Assembly: GCA_963736525.1 (NCBI GenBank)
Contig: CAVTPF010000013.1
Span: 242,702 to 306,701, forward strand
Direction: 5' to 3'
Length of the DNA: 64,000 nucleotides
Source of the DNA: Bog-473 sp963736525
Lineage (GTDB): Bacteria > Actinomycetota > Acidimicrobiia > Acidimicrobiales > RAAP-2
Shown: positions 9,016 to 18,070 of the stretch, in pieces
Position numbering within the stretch: position 1 is the first letter of the stretch
Layout: each line of letters starts with the position of its first letter
Program-made: the position numbers and the translations under genes
The notes under the pieces: generated by a model
The model's database searches: none
What the model was told of the DNA's origin: nothing
What the model saw: only the letters and a program-made list of their open reading frames with translations

Positions 9016-9803
9016 CATAACCCATTTTTACCCGCCAAACCAGTCCCCCAGCTGGGATTTCGCCTTCTCGTCCGTCCGGACTTTGAACCTTTAACCAAGG
9101 GGCCTTAGCGCCTGCCACATTAGCGGAAATCCCGCTGCACAGATCAAGACCCTTTTCGCGGTGCGTTGCCTCCGTGGCCGCGCCGGCGGCGGAACGTGCC
9201 GAGCGTCGGGCGGGCGTCGCCGGCACAGGCTCCCTCGTGGTCACCGACGGCCGCCCTGGCGTCTGTCCCGGCGGAGCCAGACCACATGCCCGGAGGAGTG
9301 GCGCCCGTCAGTTCGCCCTGAGGACCCCCGGGCCGTCTCTTGCCCGACTTAACATAATGAACATTATCGGCGGTCACTCGTAGAAAATGCACTGGTCAGG
9401 AGCGGGGCAGTCAGAGCGCCCCGCAGGCGGAAGGTGTCGCCTTGAGGGCCTGGCGAGAACAGAGCCCGGCGGCGAGAGACGGAGTGGAAATGCGTGAGCA
9501 GTGAGGACGAGCGCCCAATCGACCAAAAGTCGCCAGGCCCATACGTTCGATTTTGCTCGACTGTGGGCGTCGGCAGCTCGTGGTCTCGGCCAGAGTCACC
9601 GGGCCCCGGCCGGTCGGGCTCGACGTGATCTGGTCGTTCCTCGTGGACGGCAACACGCGATGCCATGGCGGGCCGGATACCGCTCGTCCCGCCGGTCGCC
9701 CGGACCGACGTGCCGCCGAAGTCGAAGTCCAGGCTGTTCGTCATTCCACATGGCGTCCTGTGCTCATAGCCCGCCCCCCATGGTCCGTCGCATGGTTTGG
9801 CGA
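9016..9803. other. Long gap without a convincing gene
   Basis: No frame here shows conserved protein features over a useful length. Two details stand out. At about 9353-9366 there is a small inverted repeat ATAATG-AA-CATTAT in a local A/T-rich patch, which could be an operator. At 9670-9744 on the minus strand a short segment resembles the start of an SDR (listed separately). The gap contains the region upstream of helD and downstream of the small gene at 9804-10117. Confidence 0.5.
9670..9744 (-). pseudogene. Possible remnant of an SDR N-terminus
   Basis: The minus-strand frame from ATG 9744 starts MTNSLDFDFGGTSVRATGGT and continues SGI-RPAMASR. The pattern GGTSV-x-TGGTSGI-x-x-AMA is that of the first strand, glycine-rich loop and first helix of a short-chain dehydrogenase, with what looks like a one-base slip after SGI. 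After about 25 residues the similarity stops and the frame continues with composition unlike a protein. It is either a decayed fragment or chance; there is no downstream catalytic YxxxK. Confidence 0.3.
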
Positions 9804-10117
9804 TCAGGCGCAGTTCGTCGCACTCGAGCGCGTGCCCTGCTCCCCCGCCGCCGCGCGCACCCGGGCCACGAGATCCGCCTGCTGGGCCAGCGTGTCGACC
9901 GGCAGACGCACGAAGTTGTCGCCGAGGCGGACGTCCGCAAACATGCCCTTCGGGTCGTGGTGGAAGTGCAAGAAGGCCCGGGGCCGCCGGTAAAAACCCC
10001 GGGCCGGCGCTCCACCAGGCCCTCGATCGCTCGGAGTCGGGCCAGCAGGCCAGTCAGAACGGCGAGGTCGTCCGGGGTGGCGTGGCGCACGGTGTCACGG
10101 TTGCGTCGAAGCCGCAC
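9804..10117 (-). CDS. Conserved small actinobacterial protein of unknown function (frameshifted)
   Basis: Two frames joined near 9988-9992 give a protein of about 105 residues: ATPDDLAVLTGLLARLRAI, GLVERRPGVF, then RAFLHFHHDPKGMFADVRLG, DNFVRLPVDT and ending at TCA 9804-9806 on the plus strand. The slip lies in a run TTTTTACC, typical of a homopolymer miscount. The FLHFHxDPxGxFADVR pattern recalls a small uncharacterised family found in actinobacteria. No membrane segment or signal is present. Start is GTG 10117 or GTG 10090; I cannot choose between them. Confidence 0.6.
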
Positions 10118-10355
10118 CGGTGCCGGGAGTGGGAGGGGGGCGAAAGGGAGACGAACACTCCCGGCGGCACCGGTGGGCTGTCGATCACTCTGCGCTTCGG
10201 AAATGAGAGGACGCCCAGAGCCGGCTGTGCGCCTCCGGCGGATGCGGGCCTCAGCTCGCTGACCTGGGCTCTTAGCGAGGTCTTACATCTAATACCAAGC
10301 CGGCTCACAGCGGAATGTGGGCTGAGTATGAATTTGGCTGGGTTGAACTAGGCAC

Positions 10356-11798
10356 ATGGTCAGAGTCTCCTCAACCGTGACCCAGGACGAACCGGTTCAA
10401 TTGACGCAGGAGCTCCCGCTCGACGACGAGAACGTTCTCGCCCCCGAGCCGGTCTCGCGCTGGCGCCGCTACCGCTGGCCCATCGTGGGTGCGGTCGTCG
10501 TCGTCGTTGCAGCCGCGGTTGCCCTGCCCCTGTGGCTCACGTCGGGCTCGTCCACCCCTGCCGGCCTCTCCATCACGACGGTGACCGTCCCCGTGACCAC
10601 GGGGACCATCCAGCAGACGGTCGCCAGCTCGGGGACGATCGAGCCGGCCAGCGAGGCCAATCTGAACTTCCCCGTCTCGGGCACCGTGACTGCGGTCGAC
10701 GTCAAGGCAGGCCAGACCGTCACGGCCGGTCAGGTGCTGGCCACCGTCGACACGACGGCGCTTTCCGAAGAGGTCAGCGCGGCGCAAGCGCAGCTCACCT
10801 CGGCCCAGGACCGGCTCTCGAGCGACCAGGCAGCCGGCGCGTCGCAGAGCACACTCGACACCGACCAGGCCTCGGTCACGTCCGCCGAGTCGTCGCTCTC
10901 GACGGCCCAGACGAACCTGAACGACGCCTCGCTCACCTCGACCATCTCGGGCACCGTGGCCTCGGTGGATCTCACGGTCGGCCAGCTCGTGACCGGCACG
11001 GGTTCGGGGAACGGAGGCGCTGGCAGCAGTGGCACCGGCAGCAGTGGCACCGGCAGCAGTGGCACCGGTAGCAGTGGCCTTGGCTCCTCGAGCGCGGCGT
11101 CGGCCGCGTCGAGCAGCAGCTCGAGCAGCAGCTCCGGCCAGATCGTCGTGATCGGCACCGACTCCTACATCGTCAACACGACCGTCGACGACACCCAGAT
11201 CGGCCAGATCACGGACGGAGACCAAGCCGACATCACGCTCAGCAGTGGTTCGAGCTCGTCGACGGCAGCACCAGCGGCGACCTCCTCCACCTCGAGCTCG
11301 TCAGCGATCTACGGCACGGTGGGCTCCATCAGCCTGGTCGGCAGTCAGAGCTCGGACGTCACGACCTTCCCGGTCGTCATCGACGTGACGGGGGACCCGT
11401 CGGGCCTCTACGCCGGGGCGAGCGCGGATGTCAGCATCATCGTCAAGCAGCTGAATGACGTGACTGAGGTGGCGACCAACGCCATCTCGTACACCTCAAG
11501 CGGCCAGGCGACCGTCACCGAGGTGGTGAACGGGGCCCACGTGGTCAAGGACGTGACCGTCGGCGCCGCCGAGAACGGCGAGACCCAGATCATCAGCGGC
11601 GTGAGTGCCGGCGCCAAGGTCCTCGAGCGCGAGATCACGTTCAAGGCTCCCGGGGGCACCGGCGGCGGCATCTTCGGGGGCACGGGCACCCGGGGGGGCG
11701 GTCTGGGCGGAGCCGGTGGCTTCCCCGGCGGCGGAGGCGGCGGGTTCTCGGGCGGCGGAGGCGGCTTCCCCGCTGGCGGCTTCACCGGCGGGGGCTGA
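10356..11798 (+). CDS. MacA/HlyD-like export adaptor protein
   Basis: A 480-residue membrane-anchored protein. One transmembrane helix follows a cytoplasmic head (WPIVGAVVVVVAAAVALPLW). Then come the barrel-sandwich halves of a periplasmic adaptor: GTIQQTVASSGTIEPASEAN, FPVSGTVTAVDVKAGQTV, a coiled-coil of QAQLTSAQDRLSSDQ type, and ISGTVASVDLTVGQLV. A serine/glycine-rich linker with four SGTGS units interrupts it, and the tail is glycine- and phenylalanine-rich. Gram-positive MacA-like proteins work with the ABC proteins encoded next to them, probably to move substrates across or out of the cell envelope. First gene of a five-gene operon; start ATG 10356. Confidence 0.82.
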   Translation: MVRVSSTVTQDEPVQLTQELPLDDENVLAPEPVSRWRRYRWPIVGAVVVVVAAAVALPLWLTSGSSTPAGLSITTVTVPVTTGTIQQTVASSGTIEPASEANLNFPVSGTVTAVDVKAGQTVTAGQVLATVDTTALSEEVSAAQAQLTSAQDRLSSDQAAGASQSTLDTDQASVTSAESSLSTAQTNLNDASLTSTISGTVASVDLTVGQLVTGTGSGNGGAGSSGTGSSGTGSSGTGSSGLGSSSAASAASSSSSSSSSGQIVVIGTDSYIVNTTVDDTQIGQITDGDQADITLSSGSSSSTAAPAATSSTSSSSAIYGTVGSISLVGSQSSDVTTFPVVIDVTGDPSGLYAGASADVSIIVKQLNDVTEVATNAISYTSSGQATVTEVVNGAHVVKDVTVGAAENGETQIISGVSAGAKVLEREITFKAPGGTGGGIFGGTGTRGGGLGGAGGFPGGGGGGFSGGGGGFPAGGFTGGG

Positions 11799-11800
11799 CC

Positions 11801-12550
11801 ATGACCGTCACGCCTCCCCAAGGCACGCCCGCCCTCACGGCGCTCGCACCCGTCATCGACCTCGAACGGGTCACCAAGGTGTACCGGACCGGCTCTCTCT
11901 CGGTCGCCGCCCTGCGCGGCGTGAGTCTCACGATCGAAGAGGGTGAGTACGTCGCCATCATCGGGCCCTCGGGCTCGGGCAAGTCCACGCTCATGCACAT
12001 CTTGGGCTGCCTCGATGTTCCCTCGGCAGGCCGTTATCACCTGGCGGGTGACGACGTCGGCCATATGAGCGAGACCGCCCTGGCCGAGGTGCGCAACCGG
12101 CGTATCGGCTTCGTCTTCCAACAGTTCAACCTGTTGCCGTCCATGACGGCCTGGCAGAACGTGGAGCTCCCCCTCGCCTACGCCGGCGTCTCCCGGAGCG
12201 AGCGCAAGGCACGCGCCGTCGAGGCCCTCGGCCGCGTCGGGTTGGCCGGCCGGATCCATCACCGGCCCGGCGAGCTCTCGGGCGGCCAGCAGCAGCGTGT
12301 CGCCGTCGCCCGCGCGCTGGTGACCGAGCCCGACCTGATCCTGGCCGACGAGCCGACGGGCAACCTCGATTCGGGTTCGGCCGCCGATGTCATGCGCCTC
12401 ATGGGTGAGCTGCACGATGCCGGGCGCACGCTGGTGCTCATCACGCACGACGCCGAGGTTGCCTCGGCCGCGGGTCGGGTCATCGGCATCCGTGACGGGC
12501 TGCTCTCGGAGAGAGACGAGAGCCACCTCGAGAGCCAGAGCATCCGATGA
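11801..12550 (+). CDS. ABC transporter ATP-binding protein, MacB/LolD type
   Basis: A complete 249-residue ATPase. Walker A is GPSGSGKST, the Q-loop region VFQQFNLLPSMTAWQNVELP, the signature LSGGQQQRVAVARAL, Walker B LILADEPTGNLDSG and the switch His in LITHDAEV. The sequence after Walker A (LMHILGCLDVPSAG) is characteristic of the LolD/MacB/FtsE group that powers mechanotransmission rather than solute import. It starts 2 bases after the adaptor gene and its stop overlaps the permease start (ATGA), so translation is coupled. Confidence 0.93.
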   Translation: MTVTPPQGTPALTALAPVIDLERVTKVYRTGSLSVAALRGVSLTIEEGEYVAIIGPSGSGKSTLMHILGCLDVPSAGRYHLAGDDVGHMSETALAEVRNRRIGFVFQQFNLLPSMTAWQNVELPLAYAGVSRSERKARAVEALGRVGLAGRIHHRPGELSGGQQQRVAVARALVTEPDLILADEPTGNLDSGSAADVMRLMGELHDAGRTLVLITHDAEVASAAGRVIGIRDGLLSERDESHLESQSIR

Positions 12551-13791
12551 GCTGGCTCGAAACCCTCCGGACCGGGGTGAACGGCGTGCGCAGCCACCGG
12601 CTTCGCTCCTCCCTCACTGTGCTCGGCATCCTCATTGGCATTGCCGGTGTGATCATCGCCGTCGGGCTCGGCGAAGGGGCCTCGGGCCAGGTGACCTCCG
12701 AGATCAACGCGCTGGGCTCCAACGTCTTGACCATCACCCCGGGCAGCTCGACCTCGAGCAGCGGCATCAGACAGGCGCTCGGGAGCGCGTCGACGCTCAC
12801 CATGGCCGACGTGTCCGCCCTCTCGTCGCCCGTCGACGCGCCCGACGTCAAGGCGGTCGCCCCGATCACGTCTCAGACCGAGGTGCTGACCGCGGGCAGC
12901 GAGACGGCGACGACCAGTGTGCAGGGGACGACTCCGAACTGGCTCAGCGTGCGGGGCCGCACGCTGGCCGAGGGCCGGTTCATCGACAACCAGGATGTCC
13001 AGGACCACGCCGCCGTCGCCGTCCTCGGGGCGACGACGGCATCGGAGCTCTTCACCCGAGGCGACCCCGTCGGCCAGAGCGTCGACGTCAACGGCACCCC
13101 CGTCACGGTGGTCGGCGTCCTCACCTCCTCGGGCGCCTCGAGCTCGTCGTCGAGCACCTCGGACCCTGATGACACCCTGATCATCCCCATCACCACGGGG
13201 GCCGAGCGCATCTTTGGGGGCACCTCGCGGAACTCGGTCAGCTCCATCGCTGTCCAGGCCCGGTCTTCGGCCGACCTGACCGGCGCTTACCAAGAAGCGG
13301 ACCACCTTCTCCTCGAGCTGCACGGGATCACGAACCCGACCGAGGCCGACTTCACGATCACCTCCGAACAGTCGCTGATCGCCGCCAACACCTCGGTCGA
13401 CCACACGCTGACGATCCTGCTCGGCGGCATCGCGGCGATCTCGCTCATCGTGGGCGGCATCGGGGTCATGAACATCATGTTGGTGTCGGTGACCGAACGC
13501 ATCCGCGAGATCGGGCTGCGCAAGGCGCTCGGGGCGACACCCCGCGTCATCCGGCGTCAGTTCTTGGTCGAGGCCTCGGTCCTCGGGGTGATCGGCGGCA
13601 TCCTTGGCGTCGCGGCCGGGATGCTCGGCGTGATCTACCTGCCGGGCCTCATCGGCGACCCCATTTCGACGAGCCCCACCGCGGCCGTCGGTGCCCTCGC
13701 CATTGCCCTCGCTATCGGGGTGCTCTTCGGCGTCTACCCGGCGAGCCGGGCTGCCACGTTGGCCCCTATCGACGCCCTGCGCAGCGAGTAG
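12547..13791 (+). CDS. MacB/FtsX-type ABC transporter permease
   Basis: A 414-residue protein with the MacB plan: an N-terminal transmembrane helix (LRSSLTVLGILIGIAGVIIA), a large extracytoplasmic domain with ITPGSSTSSS and VDVNGTPVTVVGVL, and three C-terminal helices (ILLGGIAAISLIVGGIGVMN, LGVIGGILGVAAGMLGVIYL, AVGALAIALAIGVLFGVYPA). The sequence MNIMLVSVTERIREIGLRKA is the family hallmark between the helices. Together with the ATPase it should form a dimeric mechanical exporter, with the two adaptor proteins of this operon as partners. Confidence 0.92.
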   Translation: MSWLETLRTGVNGVRSHRLRSSLTVLGILIGIAGVIIAVGLGEGASGQVTSEINALGSNVLTITPGSSTSSSGIRQALGSASTLTMADVSALSSPVDAPDVKAVAPITSQTEVLTAGSETATTSVQGTTPNWLSVRGRTLAEGRFIDNQDVQDHAAVAVLGATTASELFTRGDPVGQSVDVNGTPVTVVGVLTSSGASSSSSSTSDPDDTLIIPITTGAERIFGGTSRNSVSSIAVQARSSADLTGAYQEADHLLLELHGITNPTEADFTITSEQSLIAANTSVDHTLTILLGGIAAISLIVGGIGVMNIMLVSVTERIREIGLRKALGATPRVIRRQFLVEASVLGVIGGILGVAAGMLGVIYLPGLIGDPISTSPTAAVGALAIALAIGVLFGVYPASRAATLAPIDALRSE

Positions 13792-13849
13792 GGCCAACGA
13801 ATGTCCTTCCATCACCACAAGCACAGCAACAAGAGAGGAACCATCCACA

Positions 13850-14785
13850 TGCAGACACTGACCAGTCGACCCAGCAACCGTGGGCGCTGGGCACGATGCC
13901 TGGGTATCCGGGGCCATGGCCGCCGCGGTCGCCGCGGCCGTCGTGGCCATCGCCGCCCCGGCGTCCGCCGCCGCGCCGGCGAACGCCCCGACCGGGGCCA
14001 GCGGGAGCGTGGCCGCGCTCAATGCCTCGAGCATGGAAGTGCAGAACCAATCCAGTGGCCAGACCACGGTGACGTGGACCGGGACGACGCAGTTCTCGAA
14101 GACCGTGACCGAGGCGGTGGCCTCCGTCGCCGTTGGCGACTGTGTCACCGCGACGGGCACCGCGTCGAAGAGCTCAAAGAAGACGGTCGCCGCTCGCAGC
14201 CTGACCGTGACGACGCCGAGCTCAACCGGCACCTGCACCGGCGGCCGGGCCGCTGGTTCCGGAGCCGCCACCGGCACGACTCCGGGCGGCTTCCCCGGGC
14301 GCACCGGCGGAGGAGGGTTCGCCTTCCGAGGCGGCGAAGCACCGAACGGCACCCGTCCGTCCTTCCCTTCGGGGTCTGGCGCGAACAACTTCCGCAAGGC
14401 CTTGGCGAACCTCGACGTCGCCTCGGGCAAAGTGACGGCAGTCAACGGTTCGACCCTCACTGTCTCGGGGATCTCGCTGTCGGGCGGCTCGTTCGGGCGT
14501 CCCAGCAAGTCGAGTTCGAACTCGAAGACCAAGAAGCCGACCCCGCCCAAGACCGAGACGCTGACGGTCACGACGTCGGGTTCGACCACGGTCAGCGCCA
14601 CGCAGGCGGCGGCCGCCACTGACCTCGCCGTCGGTGACTGCGTCAATGCCTTCGGGCCGGCTGCGACCAACGGCTCGGTGTCGGCCACGACGGTGCGCAT
14701 CACCCCGAGCAGCGGGGGAAGCTGCACCGGTGGCTTCGGCGGCGGTGGCGGCTTCTTCGGCGGACCGGGCGGTGGCGGTGCCTAA
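13850..14785 (+). CDS. Secreted DUF5666-like protein of the exporter operon (frameshift in signal peptide)
   Basis: ATG 13850 has AGAGAGGA 9 bases upstream and gives a basic head (MQTLTSRPSNRGRWARCL). A one-base slip near 13896-13905 is needed to join it to the hydrophobic part and cleavage site (MAAAVAAAVVAIAAPASAAA). The mature protein has two copies of a DUF5666-like unit: GSVAALNASSMEV to VAVGDCVTATGT, and GKVTAVNGSTLTVSGI to LAVGDCVNAFGPA. Each unit has a Gly-Asp-Cys and the tail has another Cys (GSCTGGF), followed by glycine. DUF5666 proteins have no known activity. The position between the permease and the second adaptor suggests a substrate or accessory of the exporter. Confidence 0.7.
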
Positions 14786-16874
14786 GCTGGGTCGTTCGGG
14801 CTGGGGTCGTGCCGGTCACCGGCGGGCCGTCCTGGTGGGCGGGCTCGTGGTAGTGCTCGTGGTCGGCGGGGCCGCGGCCGCCTGGGCCGAAGTGAGCGGC
14901 GGCAGCACCGGGTACCGAACAGTCGCGGTGACCCGGGCCGACATCGCCACGACGCTCACTGTCGTCGGCAACATCGAGCCGGTCAGCAACGCCTCGGCCG
15001 CCTTCGGGGTCGGCGGCCAGGTCACGTCCGTCAGCGTCAGCCCCGGCCAGCAGGTCACCCCCGGGCAGACGCTCGCGACCTTGGACACGACGGCGATGAG
15101 CGAGTCGGTCTCCTCGGACCAGTCCACGGTGAACGCCGACGAGGCGAAGCTGGCCGAGGACGAGGCCAACCAGTCCTCCTCTTCATCCTCCTCCTCTTCA
15201 TCCTCCTCCTCTTCATCCTCCTCGTCGTCCAAGGGCTCCACGAGTGCGGGTTCCGGGAGCACGGGCACGACCCAGCCCACCCACAGTGGCAGCGGCGCGG
15301 CAGCGGCGGCCCGAGCGGCACTGGTGGCACCGGCGGCCCGAGCGGCACTGGTGGCACCGGTGGCCCGAGCGGCACTGCTGGCACCGGTGGCACGGCGGAC
15401 AGGTGGCAGTGGCGGAACAGGTGGCAGTGGCGGAACAGGTGGCAGTGGCGGAACAGGTGGCAGTGGCGGAACAGGTGGCAGTGGCGGAACAGGTGGCAGT
15501 GGCGGAACAGGTGGCACAGGTGGCAGCAGCGGTACGAACTCAGCCGTGACCCAGGATCAAAAGACGCTGACCCAAGACGAGTCCACCTTGTCGACCGACC
15601 AGCAAGCGGAGGCGGCAGACCTCGCCCAGGCGCAGTCGGACTGCGCCAGCGCCAACACGAGCTCCCCCGCCGGCCAGACGGCGTGCGAGGCCGCCCTTCA
15701 GACAGTGTCGGTCGACGAGCAGCAGGTGTCCAAGGACGAGACCGCCGTGTCCAAGGACGAGACGGCGTTGGGACAGGCGCTCGGAGAAGGGTCGTCTGGC
15801 GGCGGCACCGGCGGAACCGGCAGCGGCGGAACCGGCAGCGGGGGCACTGGCACCGGAGGAAGCAGCTCCGGCGCTCCCAGCGGCGCTGGCGCCACTGGGA
15901 ACTCGGGATCCTCCCCCACCCAGTCCGGCCACGTGGCGGCCCTGACGAGCGACATCACGGGCAACACCGGCAACACCGGCACAGGCAGCACCGGGACTGG
16001 CGTATCGGCGAGTACGGGCACAGGATCGACGGGCACCGGCTCGACGGGGAGCCCCGCCGGCGGCACCGGCGGTGGCGGGGCGTCGGCGAACACCGATACC
16101 CCTCAGCAGATCGCGTCGGACCAGGCGGCGATCGATACGGCGACCGCAAATCTCACCGAGGCCCAGCAGTCACTGAACGCGGCGACTCTGACCAGCCCGA
16201 TCAACGGGACGGTCGTCTCGGTCGGCATCACCACGGGCGACACCGTCAGCGCCAATTCGAGCACCGAGATCATCAGCATCGTCGCGACGAACTCATACGA
16301 GGCCCAGGCAACGCTCGACAGCTCGCAGGTGCCGTCGGTCAAGGCTGGCCAGTCGGCCAAGGTCGAAGTGGACGGGGTCAACGGCACGCTCGAGGGCACG
16401 GTGGCGCAGGTTGGCCCAGTGCAGTCGAGCAGCAACGGCAGCTTCACCTACCCCGTCGTCGTTGCGCTGCCTGCGACGGCCGACACCCTGTACGCGGGAT
16501 CGGAGGCCAACGTCACCATCTCCACCGGAGGCGTCTCCAACGTCGTCGCCGTCCCGACCTCAGCCGTGCAGTCCCTCGGCACCGCCTCCTACGTCCTCGT
16601 GCTCGCCAACGGGCAGCTCACCCGCAAGGTGATCAAGGTGGGGATGGTGGGCGACGTCTACACCCAGGTCCGCTCGGGGCTCTCGCCGGGTCAGAGCGTC
16701 GTGCTGGCTGACTACGCCGAGGCAGTGCCGTCGTCGAACACCAACACCGTCGGCGGTGTGGGCAGCCTGCTGGGCGGCGGGAGCGGTGGTGGTGGCTTCC
16801 CGGGTGGCGCCGGCGGCTTCTTCTCGCGGATCGGCGGCGGAGGCGGCGGCGGAAACTTCACCGTTCGGGGTTAG
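14778..16874 (+). CDS. Second MacA/HlyD-like adaptor with long low-complexity insert
   Basis: I place the start at GTG 14778 (PKLGRSGWGRAGHRR), overlapping the end of the DUF5666-like gene. A transmembrane helix (AVLVGGLVVVLVVGGAAAAW) is followed by ADIATTLTVVGNIEPVSNAS and VGGQVTSVSVSPGQQVTPGQ. The coiled-coil hairpin is interrupted by poly-Ser (about 15179-15225) and Gly/Ser/Thr repeats (about 15300-15525 and 15790-16080). The second lipoyl half INGTVVSVGITTGDTVSANS and the barrel follow, ending in a glycine-rich tail. Between about 15300 and 15405 the frame reads RAALVAPAARAAL, whereas another frame continues the Gly-Pro-Ser-Gly-Thr pattern, so two compensating indels are likely. Confidence 0.78.
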   Translation: MPKLGRSGWGRAGHRRAVLVGGLVVVLVVGGAAAAWAEVSGGSTGYRTVAVTRADIATTLTVVGNIEPVSNASAAFGVGGQVTSVSVSPGQQVTPGQTLATLDTTAMSESVSSDQSTVNADEAKLAEDEANQSSSSSSSSSSSSSSSSSSSKGSTSAGSGSTGTTQPTHSGSGAAAAARAALVAPAARAALVAPVARAALLAPVARRTGGSGGTGGSGGTGGSGGTGGSGGTGGSGGTGGSGGTGGTGGSSGTNSAVTQDQKTLTQDESTLSTDQQAEAADLAQAQSDCASANTSSPAGQTACEAALQTVSVDEQQVSKDETAVSKDETALGQALGEGSSGGGTGGTGSGGTGSGGTGTGGSSSGAPSGAGATGNSGSSPTQSGHVAALTSDITGNTGNTGTGSTGTGVSASTGTGSTGTGSTGSPAGGTGGGGASANTDTPQQIASDQAAIDTATANLTEAQQSLNAATLTSPINGTVVSVGITTGDTVSANSSTEIISIVATNSYEAQATLDSSQVPSVKAGQSAKVEVDGVNGTLEGTVAQVGPVQSSSNGSFTYPVVVALPATADTLYAGSEANVTISTGGVSNVVAVPTSAVQSLGTASYVLVLANGQLTRKVIKVGMVGDVYTQVRSGLSPGQSVVLADYAEAVPSSNTNTVGGVGSLLGGGSGGGGFPGGAGGFFSRIGGGGGGGNFTVRG
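15179..15228 (+). repeat. 15-bp tandem repeat coding for poly-serine
   Basis: TCCTCCTCCTCTTCA is repeated about three times with flanking partial copies, giving an uninterrupted run of more than 15 serines in the second adaptor. Being pure TCN codons it is prone to slippage, and the number of copies may differ between strains or reads. Confidence 0.85.
15303..15526 (+). repeat. 27-bp and 18-bp tandem repeats coding a Gly/Ser/Thr linker
   Basis: The first block has three to four copies of a 27-bp unit (GGCCCGAGCGGCACTGGTGG plus CACCGGT), and the second has about six copies of the 18-bp unit GGTGGCAGTGGCGGAACA, which encodes GGSGGT. Both lie inside the coiled-coil region of the second adaptor and would make a long flexible linker. 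The frame used in the first block is probably disturbed by indels. Confidence 0.85.
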
Positions 16875-16923
16875 TCCGGCGTGCGTCGGGCGGGCCGCCA
16901 CCACGAGGTGTGAAGTCGCCTCA

Positions 16924-17940
16924 ATGAGGACGCTTGGTCTGTGCTGCGCTGTCATCGTCTTCGGTCTGGGGTTCTGCGGTGCGGAGAGTGCCGGCGCCGC
17001 AACCGCGACATCGGATGGGCTGTCCATCGGAACGCCGCAGGTTGTCTACGACGGAGACTTCCCGGATCCGAGCACCCTCTTCGTCGGAGGCACCTACTAC
17101 GCCTACAGCACGAATGTCGACGGAGAGAATTTGCCCGTCATGACCTCGAGCGATTTGGTCCATTGGCAGCGCCTCGGTGATGCCATGGCCTTCCTTCCCT
17201 CTTGGGCAGCCGACCTCAGCGGCTTCACCTGGGCACCGTCGGTCGCCGCGGCTCCCAGCGGCGGTTACGAGGCCTTCTTCAGCACTCTCGATACGAACGG
17301 CGAGGAATGCATCGGTCGCGCCGTCGCCCCGTCCCCGACGGGGCCCTTCCTCGACACGTCGCCGAGCCCGTTGATCTGCTCTGATCATCAAGGAGCCATC
17401 GACCCGTCGGTCTTTCGCACCGCGGCGGGCGATTTTCTCGTTTGGAAGGCCGACACGGGAAAAGACCAACCAGGTGAGATCTTCGCCCAGCGGCTCTCAC
17501 AGCTGGACTCCTCCCTGATGGGGAGCCCGGCTGTGCTCCTGACGGCCAGCCAGGGGTGGGAGGACGGCATCGTCGAGGGTCCTGCGCTCGCGGACATCGG
17601 AGGGCACCTCGATCTCTTCTTCAGTGCCAACCGTTGGGACACCAGCCACTACGTGATCGGGCTCACGACGTGCACCTCGCCCCTGGGACCGTGCGACCAA
17701 GCGGACGCGCACGTCGTCCTGTCCTCGCAGCCCGGCATGGCCGGACCGGGCGGACCCGACGTCTTCGTGGGCCAAGATCGGGACTTTCTCGTGTTCTCGG
17801 CCTGGACGGATGGCAGTCCCGGCGGAACGGGAAGTCGGCGTGCCCTCTTCGTGAGCGTTCTCAGCACGGGTGGAGCGGTGGCCGCCGCGACGAGCGCCGG
17901 TTCCACCCGGACCGTGACGCGCGAGAGAGGCACGCAATGA
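16924..17940 (+). CDS. Secreted glycoside hydrolase family 43 protein
   Basis: A 338-residue protein with a signal peptide (CCAVIVFGLGFCGAESAGAA). The five-bladed GH43 fold is indicated by YDGDFPDPSTLFVGGTYYAY, whose Asp after FP is the expected base; by HWQRLGDA and TWAPSV; by GAIDPSVFRTAAGDFLVWK, whose Asp tunes the acid; and by IVEGPALADIGGHLDLFFSA, whose Glu is the expected acid. GH43 enzymes cut arabinose- or xylose-containing glycans; the exact substrate cannot be told. Start ATG 16924 is 49 bases after the adaptor gene, so it may be the last gene of the exporter operon, or separate. Confidence 0.85.
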   Translation: MRTLGLCCAVIVFGLGFCGAESAGAATATSDGLSIGTPQVVYDGDFPDPSTLFVGGTYYAYSTNVDGENLPVMTSSDLVHWQRLGDAMAFLPSWAADLSGFTWAPSVAAAPSGGYEAFFSTLDTNGEECIGRAVAPSPTGPFLDTSPSPLICSDHQGAIDPSVFRTAAGDFLVWKADTGKDQPGEIFAQRLSQLDSSLMGSPAVLLTASQGWEDGIVEGPALADIGGHLDLFFSANRWDTSHYVIGLTTCTSPLGPCDQADAHVVLSSQPGMAGPGGPDVFVGQDRDFLVFSAWTDGSPGGTGSRRALFVSVLSTGGAVAAATSAGSTRTVTRERGTQ

Positions 17941-18070
17941 ACGGGTGCACGCCCTTCGGAATCGAACCGCTCTCTGTGTGGGGTTCCCGATGAGTCGTCA
18001 CGTCTTGCCAGCGGACTGACAGCCCGCAATCCGCCGTCCCACATCTCGGCGCCGCTAACTAAGCACCTAT

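Noticed and set aside
8693..9108. Plus-strand open frame opposite the helD N-terminus
   Set aside because: HelD motifs on the minus strand account for the region; the plus-strand reading is composition-driven.
12259..14727. Very long open frame antisense to the permease and the DUF5666-like gene
   Set aside because: It mirrors well-supported plus-strand genes, has biased composition from GC-rich codons, and shows no family motif.
15303..15526. CRISPR-like array of short repeats
   Set aside because: Repeats are contiguous without spacers and code a Gly/Ser/Thr linker in an adaptor protein.
17950..18060. Possible tRNA T arm (GGTTCGATTCC on the minus strand)
   Set aside because: The neighbouring bases do not form a T stem, anticodon arm or acceptor stem.
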